Below, piece by piece: positions 58,925 to 64,000 of a DNA stretch of 64,000 nucleotides (position 1 is its first letter; each line of letters starts with the position of its first letter). The translations under genes and the position numbers were made by a program. A model generated the notes under the pieces. That model had not been told where the DNA came from. It did not search any database and was given only the letters and a program-made list of their open reading frames with translations. The DNA lies in contig JBCCKF010000006.1 of the NCBI GenBank assembly GCA_039027435.1, positions 62,001 through 126,000 on the forward strand. The letters are read 5' to 3'. This stretch comes from CALBPI01 sp039027435. GTDB lineage: Bacteria; Pseudomonadota; Gammaproteobacteria; Steroidobacterales; Woeseiaceae.

Positions 58925-60544
58925 ATGCGGCGTCTTTTCTCACTGCTTCTCTTCGGCATGCTAAGTGCGAATTCGGCGTATTCCCTTGATGTCACTACCG
59001 AAGTCACCTCAGCAATCGTGTTCAAGGATGGTGCCGATGTAACCCGACGTGGTGAGGTTTCTCTGCCGGCAGGCACGACGACGGTGCGATTGGTTGCGTT
59101 GCCACCAAACATTGACGATTACGACGTGCGACTGAGTGCCGAAGCTTCGGATGTTCGGATTGGACAGGTGAGTGCGCGTTCCGTGCCGAGAAGTGAGGCC
59201 TATAACACCGCTTTTGCGCAAGCCGAGCGACGCGTACAGGAACAACAGCTTGTCCTGCAGGCGATCGAGGATTCGGATGAGGCGGCGAGGCTCGAGTTGA
59301 GATTTCTTCAAGGCTTTGCCGAAGGCTACTCGCGCGATGCTGGTGTTCAAGGTGTGAGCTCCAGCGTTGATCCCAACAACTGGCAGAGCGCCTTGACGTT
59401 GCTGCGCGAAGGCACGGAAGCTGCGAAGAAGCGAATTCGCGACAACACTCTGGCGCGCGTGGACGCGCAGAACAAGCTGCGTCGACTGACGCAGGAACGC
59501 GATCAGCTAGTTCGCTCGCAATCACGGGAATCCGTGGTGACCGTCGACCTGTACAGCCCGACGGCACAGACCACGACTCTGTTGCTCAGCTACCTGACGG
59601 AAGATGCAGGCTGGGGATCGGAGTACGAAGCGCGAGTCGATAGTGATGCCGAGACGTTGGATATGCTCCACATCGCGCGGGTTGGTCAGTCGACGGATGA
59701 AGACTGGCGGGGTGTCCAACTGACCTTGTCAGCGCGCGAGGTGGTCAATCAGGACGGGATAGAGTGGCCCGACAGCGAATACTTGAATCTTTACTCCGAA
59801 AAAACGCGATCACGTTTTTTTGAAGGTGCCGGTGGTGTGGATGCCGATTCGTTACAGGAAATTGTCGTTACGGGGTCTCGGATCACACCGGAAGATATCG
59901 CTGACGTAGGCAGTTACGCGGTCACCTATAACATTCCCGGCCGGGTCAATGTGACTAGCAGTGATGATGCGCCTGACACCTTCGACGTTGATCGTTACGA
60001 GCAGGCGGTTAGCTTCTCGACGGTGCTGATTCCCTTGACTTCACCGCTTGCAGAGCTAGAAGCAAGCTTTGAACACTCAGCGCAAGCGCCCATTCAGGAA
60101 AGTACTGTGCGGGTTTATCTGGACGGTTCATTCGTAGGCAGTCAACGCAAGCTGTATGTACGCCCCGGCGAGTTGATGTCTCTGTCTCTCGGTGAGGATC
60201 CATTCCTGCAGGTTCGTGTGTTGCCTCAGGGCGAGTACGAGCAAAAACGTGGTGTGATTCGACGCCGTCAGTTTGAGACAGAACACACAATCTACGAGAT
60301 CACCAATCGCCGCACGGAATCATCTGCAATCGAGGTCTACGGGAGATACCCAGTCTCCGAGAACAAGGCGATTACTGTTGCGATTGATGACGCTGCAACA
60401 CCGCCGGACGAAGTCGATGTGTATGACCAGCCGGGACTTATCCTTTGGCGCAAGGAACTCGGTGCTCAGGAAACCTGGCGCATTACCCAGCGTTACACCG
60501 TTAGCTATCCCGAAGGCGAGGAGTTGGAGCGAGATTACTATTGA
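58925..60544 (+). CDS. MuiA/DUF4139 family exported protein
   Basis: 539 residues. Signal peptide (to about residue 21), N-terminal DUF4140 (VTSAIVFKDGADVTRRGEVSLPAGTTTVRLVALPPNIDDYDVRLSA), a coiled coil (about 95-200), and the C-terminal DUF4139 (LLSYLTEDAGWGSEYEARVDS...; EHTIYEITNRRTESSAIEVYGRYPVSEN). Known relatives are called mucoidy-inhibitor-like, but function is unclear. Odd: a segment at 312-320 reads EIVVTGSRI, the TonB-box-like start of TonB-dependent receptors. GGAGTGAT before the ATG. Confidence 0.85.
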   Translation: MRRLFSLLLFGMLSANSAYSLDVTTEVTSAIVFKDGADVTRRGEVSLPAGTTTVRLVALPPNIDDYDVRLSAEASDVRIGQVSARSVPRSEAYNTAFAQAERRVQEQQLVLQAIEDSDEAARLELRFLQGFAEGYSRDAGVQGVSSSVDPNNWQSALTLLREGTEAAKKRIRDNTLARVDAQNKLRRLTQERDQLVRSQSRESVVTVDLYSPTAQTTTLLLSYLTEDAGWGSEYEARVDSDAETLDMLHIARVGQSTDEDWRGVQLTLSAREVVNQDGIEWPDSEYLNLYSEKTRSRFFEGAGGVDADSLQEIVVTGSRITPEDIADVGSYAVTYNIPGRVNVTSSDDAPDTFDVDRYEQAVSFSTVLIPLTSPLAELEASFEHSAQAPIQESTVRVYLDGSFVGSQRKLYVRPGELMSLSLGEDPFLQVRVLPQGEYEQKRGVIRRRQFETEHTIYEITNRRTESSAIEVYGRYPVSENKAITVAIDDAATPPDEVDVYDQPGLILWRKELGAQETWRITQRYTVSYPEGEELERDYY

Positions 60545-60547
60545 TCC

Positions 60548-61330
60548 TCACTTACGGGCGTTCTCGGTCTTGCGCGCGCGAATATCTCGACTGAGTGTCC
60601 GGTAGTCATAGAGCATGCCTCGTAACGCGAGGTGCGCAGCAGTGCGGTTGTATTCCTGAACGGCAAGCAGTTCCTCGACGGGCGTTATGACAACGTCATC
60701 TTGGCTTTCCTTGAATCGGAGCTGGATACCGCCGGCGTTTTCGTAAAGCACGTTGCCTTCCGGTGTCACGAGCTCTGCGGTCAGGAACAGCGCGCGCAAA
60801 ACGCCCATGGCGACGTCCGAAGTCCCCCAGGATGGCCCCTTGACATACGCTTTCTCTTTGACGCCGCCGTAAGTGATCACTGTCCCGAGATAGGCAGCAT
60901 CTCGTTCAACCACCGAAGTTTCCAGGAACGCATCGACATCGTGCGATTCAACCATAGTGGCGCGCACGCGAGCCTTTGCGACCAGGAGGTTTTCTGGGAT
61001 CAACTGTCCCGTGATCGGATCGTAGATTCCGCCCAGTGCCTCGAGTTCTTTTTGCCAGAGCTCGGCGTAAACCGCCGCGGGAATAACGGTGTATTCCTTG
61101 AATCCCAGTTTGCGTGTTAGTTCGGCTTCCAAAGCGTCGATCGCTTCCTGGGACCGCAGTTCCTGCGGCAGCTCCGTCGGTGCGAGCGCGATGACTGGAT
61201 AGGTCTCACGTAGTTCCTTAATGAAACGATTGTGATCTTTCGAGCCTTTGGGCGCGCTGTGGTTACCCATCGCAAACGTGACCGGTGTTGCGACAAGAAT
61301 CAATAGGACCAGTGTCAGTCGTTGGATCAT
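60548..61330 (-). CDS. exported protein, unknown function (paralogue of the upstream gene)
   Basis: 260 residues. Signal peptide cleaved near TFAMGN. The mature part has YPVIALAPTELP, a helix with EAELTRKLGFKEYTVIPAAVYAELW, GGIYDPITGQ and DVDAFLETSVV. The same skeleton (IALLPS, VIPASEF, GGSYDAFTGD, DAYLIASVV) appears in the gene at 61327, so the two are distant paralogues. It resembles GNA1162/CsgG-like periplasmic binding folds only loosely; I do not assign a family. Coupled by a 4-base overlap. Confidence 0.68.
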   Translation of the reverse strand: MIQRLTLVLLILVATPVTFAMGNHSAPKGSKDHNRFIKELRETYPVIALAPTELPQELRSQEAIDALEAELTRKLGFKEYTVIPAAVYAELWQKELEALGGIYDPITGQLIPENLLVAKARVRATMVESHDVDAFLETSVVERDAAYLGTVITYGGVKEKAYVKGPSWGTSDVAMGVLRALFLTAELVTPEGNVLYENAGGIQLRFKESQDDVVITPVEELLAVQEYNRTAAHLALRGMLYDYRTLSRDIRARKTENARK

Positions 61331-62094
61331 TCCGATGCTCCCTCGGTCGCCGCCGTTTCGGTTGTAGCAGGTGTTCCGATCAACTCGATCAGCGGCGACA
61401 GTGCCGCTTCTACGGCCCGGACGTTAGTCGCTTCGTCCGTCAGACGTTCCTCCAACGGCACGGGAACAAATCTCGCTGCCTTCCAAAACCCACCATCCAT
61501 ATCAAGCAGCAACTGGATGCCGGCTTGTTGCACCATGTAGCCGGCATCTGCCTCGGTCTTATCGATGACGGAAATCTTGAGGGACGATGCGGTGAGCGAA
61601 CCATAGAGATCGCCACCACTACCCTTAGTCTTTACCTCGATGCCATCCCAGCGGGCTCGCCCACCGCGGAAACTACTGGGCGTTGTGACAACTGATGCGA
61701 TCAAGTACGCATCAAACTCATGTAGTCGCTCGAACTCCCGGATTGCGAGATCGTTGATGGTCTTGGCCTTCGCCATGTCGCGATCACCTGTGAATGCGTC
61801 GTAACTGCCACCCATTGTGCGAGCAGTCGCTTGTTCGATCTCGAGAAACTCGCTAGCCGGAATAATATCGATGCCGGCTCCAGTGAGCGTCGTCGCCACC
61901 AGTTCATCAATGCGTCTCGCAGCCGCGTAGTCGTCGCTGGTCTCGATCTGGATTCTCGAGGGCAGGAGCGCAATTCGCTGGATTTTCTCCTTGAAATCGG
62001 CTTCTGGAATCAGAAACTCGGCCGCAGCAGGCGACGATAAACTGATCAGACTAATCAGCAGACCAAGACAGATTTTGTTGGTGTATTTCCGCAC
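61327..62094 (-). CDS. exported protein, unknown function (paralogue of the downstream gene)
   Basis: 255 residues. Signal peptide cleaved near SPAAA-EF. The mature domain has KIQRIALLPSRIQI, a helix around RRIDELVATTLTGAGIDIIPASEFLEIEQ, MGGSYDAFTGDRDMAKA, and DAYLIASVVTTPSSFRGGRARWDG. Probably periplasmic. It lies 6 bases from the M48 peptidase gene upstream in the same direction, so it is in its operon. Function unknown. Confidence 0.68.
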   Translation of the reverse strand: MRKYTNKICLGLLISLISLSSPAAAEFLIPEADFKEKIQRIALLPSRIQIETSDDYAAARRIDELVATTLTGAGIDIIPASEFLEIEQATARTMGGSYDAFTGDRDMAKAKTINDLAIREFERLHEFDAYLIASVVTTPSSFRGGRARWDGIEVKTKGSGGDLYGSLTASSLKISVIDKTEADAGYMVQQAGIQLLLDMDGGFWKAARFVPVPLEERLTDEATNVRAVEAALSPLIELIGTPATTETAATEGASE

Positions 62095-62100
62095 GCAAAC

Positions 62101-63258
62101 TTACTCCTGTTCTGCGTAGGCTTTGATAATCGGCGCATCGATTGCATCCGGCGCCACTTCGAGATACTGCATGAAAAATGTTCGCGCCTTGCCGTGATCG
62201 CCGACGAGACGATAGTGCATACCGAGTTCTCGATACGCTGCTGGTGGGGCGCCCCCCAAAAGGATTGCTTTTTGATAGCTCTTCGCAGCTTCGGTGCTTG
62301 CCTCCAACGATGAGGAAGCCAGTCGAGTTGTCTCTGCGTGGGCAAACAACGCGTCCGCGTCGTCGGGGTTGCGCTTCAGGTAGTGTCCGAGAATGGTACT
62401 GGCGCCACGATACTCGCGGTTCTTGATCATGGCGACTGCCTGCGGCATGAGCAGGTGCTCAATGCGGTCTATATACACATCGTCGACTCGACTGTGCTCG
62501 ATCAAACTGGCCTCGACCTCCATCAGCTCGGCGACTGCGGTGATCCGGGTTCCCACATTCGGGTGCGTTGAAAACAACGGTTGCCTGACCTCACCCGCAC
62601 TCACTCTCAGCTTTTCAAGTGCACCGATTGCTTCCCGGTCGTTGTAGCCGGCATAGCGCATGATCACGACTGCTTGTAGATCAGCTTCGGTCTCTTGCTC
62701 GCGCGAATAACGCGAGTTCAATGCCAATTGCCATGCTGCCTCATTCGGACCGGATACCGGTGGCACTCCTATCGCTGCAAGCGCGAGGTCACCGAGAAAA
62801 GATTTCACTTTCTGGTTGGTTGCGTATCGATTGGCGGTGAGAGAATGTCGGTTGAGGTAATGAGTTACCTCATGGGCAAGAATAAATGCGAGCTGATCCT
62901 CGTTATCGAGCTGCGCGAGCATGCCATAGGAAATGAAAAGATCCCCATGTGGCATTGCCGACGCATTTCCCTCGACTGAGTCGAGCAAAGTGATTGTCGG
63001 GAAACGCTCCGGTGCCAGCTGCGTGCCACTGGAGATCAGACGGTCGAGGATCTCGTCGACGTAAGTCTGCAGTTCGTCGTCTCCAGACTTCAGCGCTCGC
63101 TTGATGCCATCGGCTGCAGCTTCCGAGCGCTCCCACAGGCGAGCCTCGTCTTTTGGGATCTCTTCGACTTGGTCGAGCGGTGCGACTTCCGTGGCCGCGC
63201 AGGCCGAAAGAAGAACAATCGCAGACGCTGTTAGCCATTTACCGAGGTGATTCGACAA
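62101..63258 (-). CDS. M48 family metalloprotease lipoprotein with TPR tail
   Basis: About 385 residues. Lipoprotein signal ends LLSAC (Cys20). The M48 domain has HEVTHYLNRHS (His129, Glu130, His133) and the downstream zinc ligand in SREQETEADLQAV (Glu191), then FSTHPNVGTRI. TPR-like repeats close the protein. Resembles BepA-like periplasmic quality-control proteases, though other YfgC-type or Loi-like members are possible. TTG 63258 has GGGGGG seven bases upstream; an ATG at 63363 extends a non-homologous 35-residue leader. It heads a three-gene minus-strand operon. Confidence 0.88.
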   Translation of the reverse strand: MSNHLGKWLTASAIVLLSACAATEVAPLDQVEEIPKDEARLWERSEAAADGIKRALKSGDDELQTYVDEILDRLISSGTQLAPERFPTITLLDSVEGNASAMPHGDLFISYGMLAQLDNEDQLAFILAHEVTHYLNRHSLTANRYATNQKVKSFLGDLALAAIGVPPVSGPNEAAWQLALNSRYSREQETEADLQAVVIMRYAGYNDREAIGALEKLRVSAGEVRQPLFSTHPNVGTRITAVAELMEVEASLIEHSRVDDVYIDRIEHLLMPQAVAMIKNREYRGASTILGHYLKRNPDDADALFAHAETTRLASSSLEASTEAAKSYQKAILLGGAPPAAYRELGMHYRLVGDHGKARTFFMQYLEVAPDAIDAPIIKAYAEQE

Positions 63259-63301
63259 GAGTCTTCCCCCCAATGCCCTCTTTGCCGGGTTGTCGAAGGT
63301 A

Positions 63302-64000
63302 TCACACGGCGGCGGTCTTCCGTGAATGCGCGGCCTCAACTCCGGCCTCTGTTTTTTGCACATACGCTGTGCCGAACAAGGGTCGAAGAAAAGGCACTCG
63401 CCGGATGATGAATTCGTAAATCACAAAACACCCGCCTGCAGTGCCACCAAGTACGAGCAATGGTTCGACCACCGGGCCAAGTTGAAGGGGTGCGAGGTTG
63501 CCACCGAGTACAACGGTCAGGGTCTGGTGCAAGATGTACCACGGAAAAACGGCGGCGGTTGCGTAAGTGACCCAGCGTTTCGGGCGATTCAGATATTGGT
63601 GGCCGTACGCGAACAGTACGAGAATCCAGACCCAGCGATTCACATAGATCGAGAGATAGCTCAGTTGCTCGATGAGCAGGTTCGGATCTTCGCCCACCCA
63701 CCAGTCCTGCGAGCGCAAACTGGCGTAGGCGATCAATCCTGTTAGAAGCAGCCCACGACGCTGAGCGGCGAGTGCTGCCCACCACTCGGAGTCTCTGCCA
63801 ATCAGATAGCCATAGGTAAACATCGTCCCGTACAACGCATGCGCATAGAAATCGCTCGTGAGACCATGATCGATGTAGGGGGAATGTGGGAAGATAAAAT
63901 TGCCGTAAAACATCAACGGCAACACGGGAATCACGACGACCCAGACGCCACGGAGACTCCGGAATGCGGTATGGGCACCGACAGCGCGTAAGGCTTGACC
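63302..64000 (-). CDS. acyltransferase-3 family membrane protein, 5' end outside window
   Basis: 232 residues visible, open to the last base, so the start is beyond the window. Several transmembrane helices (SLRGVWVVVIPVLPLMFYGN; VWILVLFAYGHQYLNRP; YATAAVFPWYILHQTLTVVLGG) match the C-terminal half of the acyltransferase-3/OpgC-type family, with FPWYILHQ as the typical late motif. Acceptor sugar or lipid unknown. The N-terminal catalytic His region is outside the window. Confidence 0.85.
   Translation of the reverse strand, partial: GQALRAVGAHTAFRSLRGVWVVVIPVLPLMFYGNFIFPHSPYIDHGLTSDFYAHALYGTMFTYGYLIGRDSEWWAALAAQRRGLLLTGLIAYASLRSQDWWVGEDPNLLIEQLSYLSIYVNRWVWILVLFAYGHQYLNRPKRWVTYATAAVFPWYILHQTLTVVLGGNLAPLQLGPVVEPLLVLGGTAGGCFVIYEFIIRRVPFLRPLFGTAYVQKTEAGVEAAHSRKTAAV

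Overview
The window looks like a chromosomal segment of a marine-type gammaproteobacterium, moderately GC-rich and densely coded. The evidence is an OxyR-type site in front of ahpCF, three proteins with GlyGly-CTERM (rhombosortase) tails, four membrane TolB-like/TPR proteins and many SDR, Rieske and CoA-linked catabolic genes. Woeseiales or a neighbouring order would fit, but that is inference. No tRNA, rRNA, CRISPR array, insertion sequence or phage gene was recognised, and no gene-free stretch exceeds about 250 bases.

Layout. 1-4.0 kb: the 3' part of an S9 peptidase, a small membrane protein, and an SDR divergent from a LysR regulator. 4.1-6.5 kb: peroxide-defence operon ahpC-ahpF behind an OxyR-like site. 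6.6-9.6 kb: a flavin-dependent tryptophan-halogenase-like protein, a lipoprotein hydrolase and a BLH/DUF442-type phosphatase. 9.6-16.9 kb: three tandem paralogues of a membrane-anchored TolB-like/TPR protein, then an NTF2-like membrane protein. A fourth, more distant copy lies at 38.9 kb.

16.9-35.3 kb and 50.3-56.3 kb: catabolic blocks. They hold MaoC, GST-like and CoA-transferase genes, a TetR regulator, five-step SDR/Rieske modules, a TPP-dependent 2-oxoacid/acetoin dehydrogenase (E1 alpha, E1 beta, E2), an acyl-CoA synthetase flanked by two ABM monooxygenases, a Rieske ferredoxin with its oxygenase, and an acyl-CoA dehydrogenase divergent from Rieske oxygenase - HMG-CoA-synthase-like/DUF35 fusion - thiolase - SDR. 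Three of these transcription units, spread over 26 kb, share an 18-bp palindrome (consensus AAACAGTC-N2-GACTGTTT) at a fixed distance from a -10 box. At two of the three the promoter is divergent, with a -10 on each side. A degenerate copy lies in front of the TetR gene. I read this as one dispersed regulon for degrading an unidentified CoA-activated compound. It is the most interesting system in the window.

Between and after these blocks lie envelope and housekeeping genes: GlyGly-CTERM proteins, small lipoproteins, an ECF sigma factor with a likely membrane anti-sigma, CBS, EVE and MFS proteins, a metzincin protease, an oligopeptidase B-like lipoprotein, DUF418 and MuiA/DUF4139 proteins, and an M48 metalloprotease operon. 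The window ends inside an acyltransferase-3-like membrane protein.
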